Below are positions 11,986-25,807 of a stretch of 64,000 nucleotides of DNA, in pieces (the stretch's first letter is position 1; every line of letters begins with the position of its first letter). The notes below the pieces were generated by a model, which saw only the letters and a program-made list of their open reading frames with translations, had not been told where the DNA came from and searched no databases. The stretch is from Tetrahymena thermophila SB210 (lineage: Eukaryota; Ciliophora; Oligohymenophorea; Hymenostomatida; Tetrahymenidae), in contig NW_002476457.1 of NCBI RefSeq assembly GCF_000189635.1, positions 620,001-684,000 on the forward strand. Reading direction: 5' to 3'. The translations under genes were made by a program, and so were the position numbers.

Positions 11986-14900
11986 ATGTTTGGAATGAAT
12001 AAAATTTATGTAAAGGTTGTCTTAAAGCTCAACAAGCAGATAGCTTTCTACCTTTACAAGAGACAAATAGACAGTGAATATGTATATTTCAAAATAATCT
12101 TTATCCTTTTCCTGATTTTATTTTTAATAAAATAATTATTATTATTATATTTTATTTAGGACATGGTAGCAGCTCTCGATTATGATTACTATCACTAAAC
12201 AGTAGAGTAGGTATGAAATCTTTTTTTATGCAAATTAATAAAATTAATTCTTATTTTCATGTTTATAGGACTTTAGGATTGGAGAGTTAGGAACAAATTT
12301 AAAGAAAAAAACTTATTGTGTGGCAACATTAAATGAAGCTTATGAAAAAATGCGAGAAAGCGAATTAGTTTCAAGTGAAATTTAGGCTAATGAAAATTTC
12401 GTATGCCAAAAAATTAAATTTTTTTTCAAAAACCATATCGATTTTTCAGAGGTTTCTAAAATCTCTGATACCTTTCTAATAAATCATGCCAATTATTTAG
12501 CAATTAAGAAGTGCTCGAACTAACTAATCAGAGAGTTTTTCAATTAGGTAGACTTTAAGCAATTAGGGTTTATCGCAGTTGAAGAATGCCCTATTAGTGA
12601 TTAGAATCTATAAGATGTATTAGATTAAATTAATGCATAGAAATCGCATGTTGATGATGTAAATATATTTTATAAAAAACGAATTTAATACAACTTGCTT
12701 ATAAATAGAACCCAAACAACAAAAATTCATCTAGCACTAAATAGACCTATTCATTTATAAATGTAGAAATTTAGTTAAAAAAATGTTAATATCTTTCCCC
12801 AAGTGCTTTGGATTGCCTGAAAGACTGGGATAATAACTCTTTTTTAGAACCAGAAAATAAAAAATAAGGTAACGGTCTTTCTCTGATCGGAGTCACATTT
12901 TTAAGATCAACTACTCTCATCTAATTCGCAGCTTCATAGTTTTATAAGTAAATACAATTAATAAATAATATAAATTTCTACAACTATTTTGAATGGAAAA
13001 TTTAAATGATTTAGTGAAGTTATTTTTTTCTTTCTCATTTAAATAAAAATGTAGAATAGATAGATAGTAAAAAATTAAAAAGCAAATTTTTATTTTATTT
13101 TAATTCAATTTTTATAAAATATTTTTTTTTTTAATTTTTTTTATTACAAGTAAATAAAATAAATATTTAAAAATAAATTTATATTTTTGATAGATAACTC
13201 AGAAAAATCAAAATAAAGAAGCATCCAATTCTTTAGGGTGAACAAGGGCAAATACTAAATTAAATGCTTTAGTTCAGAAATTTTACTAAGAAATCTTAAA
13301 TAGGGCTATACAACGAAGCTAAAAAGAATTAAATTCTAAACAGAGCAGATAATGAAAATGAAAATGATAGCGAGTATTCTGAGAGCAACTAAGATTAGGA
13401 TTAGGAAGAAGAAATACAATCTGAAGTTATCTAGAGTGATGAAAAATTTTTAGATATCAAAAGCAATTTAGAAAGACTATCATTTGATTATAGTGTCTGC
13501 CATGATTTCGATAGTCTTCCTCTTAATTCTGATTATTATACAAATATTAAAACAATTTCTTATAATGGATTCGATATTAGTGCGAAGTAAAGGAAGGATA
13601 AAAAAGAAGCTAAGGATTCTTTAGTCGCTAACATCACATTTAATAATATGTTTCCTTATTCTTTGAGAGAACTTAAAATTCTAAAGTTAAAATATTGCAA
13701 CATCACATCTAAATGTTTAATAAATTTAAGACATATGGACTGCCTTTCTAAGATACAAGTTATTAGTTTCAAAGGTTGCTTCATAGACATGAAAGAGTTA
13801 AAAACTTTACTTATAAGTACTAGGCTTTAAAATTTGAAAAGCTTAAATGTATCAAAAACCAATATAGATGATTCATTCTGTACAACTGTATCAGATAACT
13901 CTGTAGTTTCATTTAGCTTGCAAGAAATTGACGTTTCCAAGACATAAGTAAATAAAAAAATAAATATTAAAGCAGCTATTTAATTTTATATTTAAAAAAT
14001 AAAAGATTACTCTGAAAGGATTAAAATATTTGACCTAAATAGATACTTTGAGATGCATTAATATGAAAAATATGGATTGCATAAATTGTTAAATTTCAAC
14101 TTTTATTATTGACATCTTAGAAAATAAAAGTAAAAGTTTAAAATTAATTAAATATTAATTTATTTTTAAATTTTAAAGGAAATCTCTTTATAAGGTAGTA
14201 ATTGAGTCAACTTGGACTAATAAATGATAATGAATACCAAGATAAAGAAAGTTAATTAGTTTAGAGAGATTAATTGTAGTTAAATAATAGCGGAGATGTG
14301 CATAAAGATTATTAAAAACTTAAGCTAATTAGTAAAAAGAGTCCCTCTATTGTCCATTTAGATTTTTCTGATTGCAGCTTTGTCAATTCTGCTTTGATTG
14401 AAGAACTCTTTAAGCATAGACTACTTAACAGATGTGCTTATATTGATCTTTCGAATACTAAAGTCTGTAATAAATTTATAGACATTTTATTAGAATCGTC
14501 TTAATCTAAAGAAAATAGTTTACAAGAATATTGGGTTTCTCATAAGCGAAAAGCTTATGATAAGTCAAATAGTGTTTCTATTTTAGAAGCATAAGAGGCA
14601 GAAAGTATTCATTTAAACTTGAGACATCTATCCATCAGATCGTGCAAACAGATAAGAGGGTTTAAAATAAGAGGATTCTTTAAATACGTTTAGCTGCCTA
14701 GCTTGGAAATACTAGACATGAGCTAAACAAATTTGTTTGATGATTCTCTGAATAGATTTATAACATATTTCTATGATAATTTTTCTTAGCTATGCAAGCT
14801 AAAGATTAATACAATTAAAGCATCCTCCAAAGAGTTATCTAATTTAAGGATGCTACCTGAAAAGAATCTGGTTTATATTGATTTGAAAAGAACTAATTTT

Positions 14901-17900
14901 GATGACGAAGCATGTGCTAGATTTTTTAGTGATTAAAACAATAAACTCTTAAGAACCTTGTAGTATATGAGTATCAAAGACTGCAACTAACTCACAACTA
15001 GAGGTATTGAGTCAATGATAGATGGATTAGCAAATGAATCTTATGCTTAAATATTCACAAAGAGATTCCAAGTAAGCGAAGAGTAGAAACAAGAGATGCT
15101 AGAAAATGAGAAAAAACGAATGAAAGATGAATTAGAATAGTAAAAGAAGAGAAAAGAGGAAATAAAAAAGAAAGAAAAAGAAATGATGAAAAAATCAAAG
15201 AAATCAAGCAAGGATAATTCATCTAAGTCCAAATTTAATTTTAATTTTGGAGGAATCTTAGATATTTTTAAATCTGATTAGAATAAACAGAGAAAGGTTT
15301 GTGAAAATTTTGATGTTTTTTAAATTTTATAAGATTGCTCTCATTTAGTTACAGATGATGTCTTTAATTAATTTATTGTCAATCTATAGCACATGGTATA
15401 AAACATATTTGAAATGAACCTAAATAGTATGGGAAGACTAGTTCTAAATGAATTCAGCTTTGAAAATCCATAGATCTAAAAAGATATTTTCAAAAACCTA
15501 GAAATCATTAACATTAACGATACAAGAATCACTAATGTTTTTGTTTAAAATTTACTGAAATTTTGGATTTCAGTTAACTCTGAAAAGAAATCTGAAGATT
15601 TCAAAATGAAGAACTTTATATTTATTAAATGTGCCAAGGCTCACTTTGTTGACTCATCGATACTTGATGTCTTTGTAATTAATTATTTTAGTCTAAATTT
15701 ACTTTTTTATCCTTTATAATTATTTTTCTTTTTTCCCCATTCTCTACTATATCTACTGTTCTAATTCATTAAAAAAATTTTTTTCTTACTTTTTTTTAAT
15801 AATATATTAAAACCTAAAACATCAAACAATTTTCTTCGATCAAGAAATTTTTAAATGAAATAATATATAACCTCATTTAACTAGATATCAATTTTTGAGG
15901 TTCTATTCTGAATTTTTCAGCTAAAATCATCAATATTTGAGCATATATTTATATTTTATATTTACTTTGAAATTTGAGAGAGTTTAAGTTATTAAGTTTT
16001 GGAATTCTTAATAAATAATTATTCAAAAATAATTAAATAGAGAAAGAACTCTGATTTAAGACACATCATAAACAAGACAAAATTCAAAATAGAATTACTA
16101 CTGAATGAAGTAGGATAAAAGATTTAAGATGAAAGTTTATTGTTTATGAAAGATTTAAAAAAGAATTTAGAATCAAAAAATGTATCAACAAATATTAGAG
16201 AGCTTAATTTAGAAAATAATTAATTCCTTTCATAGACAGGGTTTTAAACTTTGCTCTCATCAAATTGGATGAAATTTATTATGAGGTTGAATGTAAGAAA
16301 TACATAATTTGGAGATGCATAGCTCGAGTACATTTACAACAGTTAATTAAAAAGTAGCCATCACTCGCTTTTTTCAAAACTTTAATACATTGGTATGAAG
16401 GGATGTTTGTATGTAAGTAAGCAAGGGCTTCATTTACTTTGCAAAATGGAGAAACTAAATGAAGGGTTTGATTTAGGATGTATTTGTGAATTAAAAATGC
16501 TGATTGATGAAGATCTTATGAAAGCTATGGCATAGTCTGTTTACATGTGTAATGCTGATTATCTTGATTTGTCAGACAATGGATTCAAAAATATTGATAT
16601 CGGATTTAAGTATCTTTGCTTTAAGGGTCGTGAAAAAAGATTGAAATTAAGAACTATAAATGTATCTTCTACCTGGATTTCAGATAAGGCTCTCTAAAGT
16701 TTAGCTGTTACAGAGAATTTTTGCAATTTAGAGAGAATTATTCTAACAAACTGCAAAAAGATTAGTGAAAGAGGTATATCTTATTTAGTTGATTCTAGGA
16801 TGCTCTATAATCTTGATCTTTTCTATCTATTCAACTCTAATCCTTCATTAGTTAGTGGTAGAGTCATAGACACATTAAAATACTCAGACAGAAAAAAAAC
16901 TATCAAAGTAAATATATAAGAATAATAATATATTATTTATCTTTAAATCAAAAATTTTAATTTTAAAAATACTACATGGAATAAAATATCTTTTATTAAA
17001 TACTTATAAGTTAAATCAAAGTAATTATTTAAAATTATTATGACACATTGATTCTTAATTAATTTTTAATTAAAAAAAGTATTAAAATAATAAGATAATT
17101 TAACAATTCTTTTATTTATTTAGGAAATTAGTTTGTAAGGTTCACTCTCTCAAGATAAAGAAGTGAACAACATTATGTAAGAAATAGTTTCAAAGAGCTT
17201 ACTAATTAAAACAATTGACCTAAGAAAAACTTCTTATATTAGTATCTAAGGTCTTTCATATGTTTATAGTATGATGTAGTGGAATGTAATTAAAAACATG
17301 TCAAAAGATGATGATGGTTGTCATTTAGAAGTTCTCATAATTGATAACAATGTAAGAATAGCTAGATTTAAATGTTTAGTTAATTTAATTAATACCATTT
17401 TATAAAATAGCGTTACTAAGAATTTAATGTGAGGTATTCTTACTAAGATATTATGAATCAACTAACAAGTAATTTTTTAGTTAATTTTATATTTATTTGA
17501 AATATCAAGTTACTAATCAACCATTCACAAAAATTAATTAAATTTAAAAACGAAAAAATCTTTTTAATTAATATTTTTAAGTCTTTCTTATTTAAATATC
17601 AAATTTTTATTTTGAAAAATAATGCTTTTACATAATAAAAGATATAATTAATAACCAATAAATTTGATCATAACCCGAAAATATTTAACTAATAAGTATG
17701 TAAGTAGGGTTTTAAAGCAAAAAAATTATTTTTTTATATGAATTAATCTGAGTTTTTAGGGTATTCAATAAAAATGTGTTATTGATTTATTGCATTATTG
17801 CTTAAATTTAACATTAAGTTAACTTTATTGTTTATTTACTAATATTCTGTAGAGGATCAAAAAGAAGCTATCTAATTCGAAGAGAAGTAAATTGAAGAAT

Positions 17901-20900
17901 ACAAATTACCTTCTGAAGAACCTAAAAAGTATATGGATAAAATTCCATATGCATCAGCTATGTAAATGACACCAGTGGTGTTTGCCTAACATTGCAAAGA
18001 ACTAAAAGATTAATACCAACATAAGATTCTTACTTCTAATAAGCCAACTAAATTAAATGAAATATTTATAGGAAGCTTTGTATAGGACTTATTTTTAAGT
18101 GCAAACAGCTTGAAAAAATTCAGATATGACTACTTTATCAAGAGATTTGCATTAAATATAGATAATAAATTCTTTGATTCTTTAAGTTTGTGTGATTAAA
18201 AGTGGTCTCTTCAAGAGGAAGTAGATGGAAGAAATGAAAAGAAGGCTTCAAATTAAAAAGATAGCTTAATGAAGAACCTTAATAAAGGATTTAAAAACTA
18301 AGAAGAGAATTAAGAAGATCAAAACTAGGCAAGCTAAGAATTCCCTAATTTTAAAGATATATTTGAGTACTTATACTTGGCATATAATAAGATCCTTAAT
18401 GATGATTCTATGTGCAGGTTCTTCTTAAGCACCTAAATTATCAAGAATCTAAAAGAAATAGATATCTCTTACACCTTGCTCACAGAAAAGGTTGTCCTTG
18501 CAATTTGTGCATCTGTTTATCTTAGAGAAAGTCTATAAATTATTTTCTTTGAAAAGTGCCCAAACCTAAAAATAAAAAAATCTCTTGAATATATTCTTTT
18601 AACAGATTTTTATTCTTTCAAATATCAAAGTTTACTATCATAATATTACTATGAGGTAGATGACGAAATCGTATCTCTCATTTTATACAAATTCACTGAT
18701 CAAGAGGTAATAACATTTCCATTTTTATTCTTTACTACTATTTCTGGTTTATTTCAATGTTAGATAGACGCTTCTATACTTTTATTTATTTATTTATTTA
18801 TTTATTTATTTTTTTATTTATTTATCATTTTAATTAGTTGAGATAGCTTAACTTCTAGTACTCAAAAATCACTTCGAAAGGACTGCGTCTGATCGGAAAT
18901 AGCTCAAGATAAGATACTATTGAATAATTAGATTTGGCAAATACAGGTATTGAAGCTGAAGAGTTTGATAATTTTATGTCAATTGATAAAACTCCTTTCC
19001 CGAAAGGTCTGAAATATATGTGGATAGAGAATACATATAACCTTACGGATTAAAAATTTAGTGAACTAAGATTCTGGAAAACGTTTTGTTCTGATAATTT
19101 TGATTTGATGGAAATGTTATAGAGCAAGCAGAGAAGACTTTCTGCTACTCTGAAGCACTTGGCTAACAAAGAAATTAGAGATTATATTTTTAAAAAATCC
19201 TACATCTAGCTAGAAATATTCCCATAAATTTAATCTGAAACTCTTATTTAACTAATAAATGAATGTTTTGCAAAAGAGAGTGATACATTTAAAGAATTGA
19301 AATACATATATCTAAACTTTAGAAAACAAAACTACTAAGCTCTTAAAAATTGTTTTGAATGGAATCCAAAAGAAGTGAACATCTAAAAAGTTTGTGAAAA
19401 GTTTAGCTTTAAAATTATTTCAATTCCAAGTGAGTATCAAGGTGTTCCAGCAATTAAATTGCTGACATAAAATCTTTAATCTAAAATTTAACAAGTGAAA
19501 GATTCAATTTAATTTGAGACTTACGAATACTTAACGGCATTAGATTATAAATATATTTTGCAACTGAACAAACTCATTAATAACTAAACACTTTTAAAGC
19601 TGGTACTTGACAATACTGATATTTCTGGTAATCTCTTCTCTAAATTATGTGATTCGATCGTTGGTAAATATAACTATATCACATATGTATCAGTAAAAAA
19701 CATCCAATAGATAAGAGATGAGCATATTATTGTAAGATTAATATATTGTGTAAAATTTTTTTATTTTATAATTTAATTTAAATGTAGAATATGCTTTTTG
19801 ATGTGTCAACAGATGAAATAATATCTAGCTTTTAGCAAATAAAATTGAATAATTAAACTACTAAACTATCAGAAATGATGTAAAACAAAGAGCTCAAGAA
19901 AAAATAAACAGAAATGAAATTGAAGCAGTTTGCAGAAATAAAAAAATTCCCCTATCTAGTAGATCTAAATATAGAGGGCACTAAAGTCACACAAAATAGT
20001 TTGTGCTAAATTCTTTCAACAATTCCATTTAATATGAGTTTTAGAATTTAAAATCTATTTAAACAATACTGTGAATCTACCTATTCCAAATTAGATGACC
20101 ATGTGATATACGAATTAAGCCAATCTCCATACCTTTAGAATTTTACTACTCTTGATATTACTAAAATAGAATGCACTTCATCTTCTGTAATTAATTAATT
20201 TTTTATTTTATTTCTAAAATTAATTTTTTATTCTATTTCTAAAATTACTTTATGTAAACTAATTTTTAACAATTAAAAAAGCTGATCAAAATATTTAAGT
20301 CACAAAAAGCCATTAACATTAAGGAAATATATTTAAACACAACAAATATCAGCGAAGATGCGTTTGTGTCTCTGGCTAATTCTAAAAATTTACCAAAACT
20401 ATAAAAAATATCTATCAAAGATGATGATAAAATTTTAGTAAAGTCTTATCATTATTTCTTGAGAGCACAGTACTTGAGCATGAATTTAAAAATTGAAAAT
20501 CTCATGAAAAAACCAGAAGTTGTTGATACTTCATAATTTATTCAAGCAATGATTAACTCTTTCTACATGAATAACATTAAATTTATAGAAATAAATAATT
20601 GCAATCTCTTTATGAATTAAATAAAGTCTCTCTTCAAACTCTCTCGTTTTACAGGATTTATTGATAGAGTTACACTTAACGATGTCAAAGATGCAGAAGA
20701 ATATAAGGATGTATGGATCACTATCGCTTAATCAAAAAGCTTCCCTAGACTACAATAGCTGTCTATAAAATCGTTAGAAATCAAAGAAGTAATTTAAATT
20801 TAAACAAGATAATATTTTCATTTAACACCTCTAAAAATAAAAATTTTAGCATTTAATTATACTGCTCAAGTAAAAGTATAAACCTAAATTTGATATTGAA

Positions 20901-23900
20901 TCTCTCTTAAAAGATAATAAGAAACTTATTGATGACTAAATTATTGTTGAAATTGCATAACTCCCTCATCTCTTGAACTCCAAAGAAATCGATCTCAGTG
21001 ATTTATGTAAATAATTTAATAATTTCTATTCTTCTTGGCATTTTAATTTATTTAATTCTAAATATTTTATAATTATGACAAACCCTATTAATTTCTTTAA
21101 AAATAAATAAATAAATAAATTCAGATAAAATAAAACCAAGAGCTTGGGAAGCATTTGCTAATAGTAAGTATGTAGGAAATTTGAAAACAATCAATTTCTC
21201 ATTTTGCACTCTGATGAGCTCAAAAACTGAGAATGATTAATAAATTCTTAACTATTTTAAGCAGGAATAAGATTTCAATGAAAAGACTAAGTGCTAGAGC
21301 CTATTTTAGAAGAATAACTTCTTTAATCTAGATAAAATTATTATTAATAACAATAAAGGATTACATATAAGTGAGATAGAATACATTTTGTAAGCAGTAA
21401 AGAAGCGCCATGTTAGTGTTAGATTTGACTTTGAGGATATATTTATTTAATTGATAGAATAAGTGAAACCATTTTTAATAGAATATGCTGAATAAGAAAT
21501 GGATGATGAAGAAGAAGATGATGATTTCGATGATTTAGATGAGGAACAGCAAGAAATTCTAAAGTAATTATAAGATAATTCGAATAAGGATTAGTTCAAG
21601 AATAAATAGGAATTAACTTACTATATTTGGGAAGAGTATATTCCTAAATTAAATTCACTATTTGAAAAATATTTCCTTAAGACAAGAGAATGGTATAACA
21701 AGCGTCACACTACATTAGACCTAACTTACTTTTAATTTTTGATTAGATTTGTCGATTTTTAGAATGTATTTAGACAAATTTAAGATTTGAGTTGCATTCA
21801 ACACATGAAATTTTACAATTTCGGTTTTGATAGTGTTTTTTCATAAAAAGACATGAAATTTTTAAATTTAAAAACAGTGAAAATACTTGATCTGTTTAAT
21901 GAAAAAAGTCATTTAACAGACAAAACAGGTTAATAATTATCTAGAGTGATTAACTAATAGTACATAAAGCCTTATTATTTCAACATCAACTCTTTTATTG
22001 AAAATTATACAATAAATTAAAGAATACAAAATATCTTCTTAAACAGTAAGTACATGGAAATTTAAGAGCATTTCATCATTTACTTGCAATTTATAGACAA
22101 AGATCAAATTGAAAGGATTTTTGCAAAAAAAATGTAATTTTCAGCTTACAAAATAGACATCAGAGAATCATAAAGTGATGATAAAAATGAAATTGATAGA
22201 GCATCAAATATAGAAAAGTAGGAATTATTTTTGACAAAGCTAGCAGAGAGTAAGTGCTTTTCTGGAATTAAACAATTAGTTACAGTCCTACCCATATCTC
22301 TAAAGTGTGCAAAACTGCTCATAAAGTCAGACATATTCTCTCGTAGTTTTGATATTTAAAGTTTGGTAGCTTAAACAGAGGTAGATGAAGAATATTTTGA
22401 TATACTTTAAAATTCTAGTTATTTCTAATATCTAAATTATTTGCTCATTCCTAAACTTGCAGAGGTGAGTATTGATAATCAATAATCCAATTCTAAACAA
22501 TAGCAATCATAACAATCTAATAATTAATCTTCCTAATCTGGCGATACACTATAAAAAGGAAAAAAATTTAAATTGAACTTTTAAAAATTGAATATCAATA
22601 GAATTTAGAGACTTACAATGATAAAAATAATTGAGCATGTAGAAGACCATGATTTTCTTTTGAATTTATTTAAATAAGATAATGTGAGGTTTAATTCAAA
22701 TCTGGCTTAAAATGATAGAATTGATTTTAAAAAACTTGAATCAGTTCATTTTTAGAAGCTATTTACTTAGCCATTTTATGGCTTTGATTGGACTTAAGTG
22801 TTTAATCTACTTTAAAAGAACCTAGCAAGTATAGATGGTTCTGTTTATGAAGCAATATTATTAAATAAGAGTGCATGCTTTTTCTTAAATAAGCTAGAAA
22901 TTCCAGACAGTGTAAGTAAAGAAATAGCAGGAGAAATCATAGAATAAATTACAAAGACTATGGATAAAATAAAAGATTTTATGCCTCTACTTTAGTTGTA
23001 AAAACTGATAATTAAGTCATTCCCAGAAAATTCGACAAAAATAAGAGATTTCTTTTTATTCATTTAAAACTTAAAAGAAATACAATTCAAATAAGATATC
23101 TAATTTGGATTGGAAGAAGCTAAGACTCTGCTCAGTCATACAAAAAATACTAACTTAGCTGAAACAGTCATTAATTGGATTTTACCAAATTTAAATTTGT
23201 AGTAAATACAAGAACTAACTGAAGTTATTAAAGTAGATAAAGAGATTCCTGAAAATGTTAGCTATCTTGATTTTTCTGGAAATCAACATCTTATCAGTAA
23301 AGATTCTCTAACTAAATAGATTAACGACCTTAGAACAAACAAAAAGAAAACTAAAGAAGATGAATTTGATGAAATGAATTAGGAAGAAAATTAAGAAGAA
23401 AATAATAAAGATGGAGCAGAAGATGATGATAAAGATAAGGATAAGAATAAAAATGAATAGGATAATAAATTAGAAGATGGCGGAGCTATGGCAGGAGCAG
23501 GTGGAGATTAAGAAGAAAACCAAGGATAAAATGAGGATGGATAAGGAAATGATGACGATAAAGGAGAAAAAAATAATGAAGAAAACGATAAAAAAGATGT
23601 TGATAAAAAATAATTAATTCATTAGATTTAAGCTTTGCAAAAGAATTCTATCAACGAAGACAATCTTTATGAATTCTTAAGTCTTTTTAAAGGATTAAGA
23701 GAAATTAGCTTAAGAAAAACCACAGCAGATAGTTATCATCTTGTCAAAATCAAAAAACTCAAATAATCAAATTTACTGCACTTTATTAACTTTGAAGACT
23801 GCTTTGAGATTAAAAACAGTGTCACTTTTAACATCCTTCTAAGTGATGATCTCAAGCCATGGTAAGTTTTTTTATTTAATATAAAAATTAAATTCTTAAT

Positions 23901-25772
23901 TTGGAGAATATTACTAAATTATAAAATAATTTATTTTTTAATTCTTTCAATAAATTTAAATAATATTTGCAAATATATTTTTTTATTTTAACTTTATTAT
24001 TTTATTGAAAAGGTTTTAATTAAACAAGTATTTGGATAATCTCCCTTTGAGTAGAGCGAAGCAATAAAAACAATTTTTAAAGAATCTTTTTGAATGCGAC
24101 TTCTTTAAGCACAACTTTAAATATTTAAATTTTGATTTTATTTTAAAAATAAATTAATCTAATAATCATGAACTACTATAAATGTTCGAATTTATCATTA
24201 AGAAGATCATATTTAATTTAGATATAACTGCATTGATGCAAAATTTACCTAATTACATGAAGCTAGCTGTCAACGATAATCATATAGAAAAAATATGCAA
24301 AGAATATGGAAGTGTTCATTATCTACAGCCTGAAAAATTCCCTTTAGTTTAATATGGATTTAATCACATACTTTAGTAAAAAAATATACCAACATCTATA
24401 AGACTGATGTACCTTCTAAATGAAACATTTTAAAAGAGAATTAGCGCGTCTTCTCTTTCTTTGATTTATCAGTTGGCACTTGAAAGTGATAAATTAAAAT
24501 AAAAGAACATTTTGAAAGAAAATGATGAATAACTTAAATAGCTACTTTTAGTAACGAAAAAGAAAGCACAAAAAAAGTAATTATAAATTTAAAGAAGAAA
24601 AGAAAAGATGGAGAAACAACTGTAAAGACTTAAAGATAGAAAATATACAAAAATTTTAAATGCAGTAGGAAAGAAAGTTCCACAAAGTAAGATTGACCAA
24701 AAGAAGAAAAAGTAATAAGAGCAGTTGGCACCTTAAAAATAATTAACATTAAAAGAATCAAAATATAAGAGTGGTGACTCTAAAATGGACTCTCCTCTTT
24801 TAACTCCTTAGTAAGAAGAATTTTTACCTCAAAATGATCCTTTTGATGATGGAGAAGTTGAAAAAAAATTAAACGATGATAGTGAATTCATGCTAAATGA
24901 GCGTGAGCTTTTCAATCAAGAATAAAGGAAACAGAATCTTGAGCTTTTAGAATAAAGCGCTTCACATGAAAAAGAAGAATAACAAGATTAGGAATATTTA
25001 GATTAAGTTGAAAAAGAACTTAATGAGGAAAATGAAGAAGATGAAGATTAATAAAATGAAGGAAATGAAGAAGGAGAAGGAGAAGGAGAAGAAGAAGAAG
25101 ATAATTAAAATTAAAGTGATGAAAAAATAGATTAAGAAGATCAAGAAATAAATAATTTTGAATAAGAAAATGATGAAGAATAACATCTGAATTCTTAATA
25201 AAATGAAGACGTAAAGAGTGATGGAGAAGATTTTTAGCAAAAACAAAAATAAGATGAAATAAAAGATGAAGAAAATAAATTTTTGTCAAATGGGGATAAT
25301 TAAAGTCAAAGAGAATAAGGTATAATAAATTTATTTTTATTTAATTTTTATTTTTATTTTTTTAAAATAATTTAATTTTTAATAATAATGAAAATAATAA
25401 AGAGTAAAAGAGAGATAATGATTAAGCTAGTGACAGAATAAGCGATGAAAAGAATTAAGATATAGATTAAAACATTTTAAGCCAATAAAATGAAAAAGCT
25501 GATGAAAATGAAAAAGCAGAAGAAAACGAAAAAATTGATGAAAACGATAAAGTTGATGAACAATAAGAAGGCTAAGAAACTACAACAAGCAAAATGCAAA
25601 CTTACTAAACAATATAAAAGTTAAAATTTGGAAGTACAAATGAAAAAGATAACTTAAAAGGAGCATTATCACTAGAAGATGACTTAAAATAATAAAATAA
25701 CATTTATAAAAAAATAGTTCTTCCTCAAGATTCTTCTTATATTAATTCTGTAAGACTTTCATTATTCAACTA

Positions 25773-25807
<35 letters not shown>

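Noticed and set aside
12660-12790. Apparent frameshift in the LRR gene, with one frame ending in TGA at about 12820 and another taking over
   Set aside because: A 50-base GT-AG intron (12659-12708) restores one frame exactly (HVDD joined to NPNNKNSSS), so there is no frameshift.
13948-14178. Extension of the LRR exon past 13947, or a frame change near 14100
   Set aside because: Two small introns (13948-14005 and 14130-14178) around the exon 14006-14129 give a continuous phase and an LRR-like peptide (LKYLTQIDTLRCINMKNMD).
25020-25289. Two overlapping Leu/Phe-rich minus-strand ORFs
   Set aside because: Antisense shadows of the acidic GAA/GAT-rich coding of the LRR protein.
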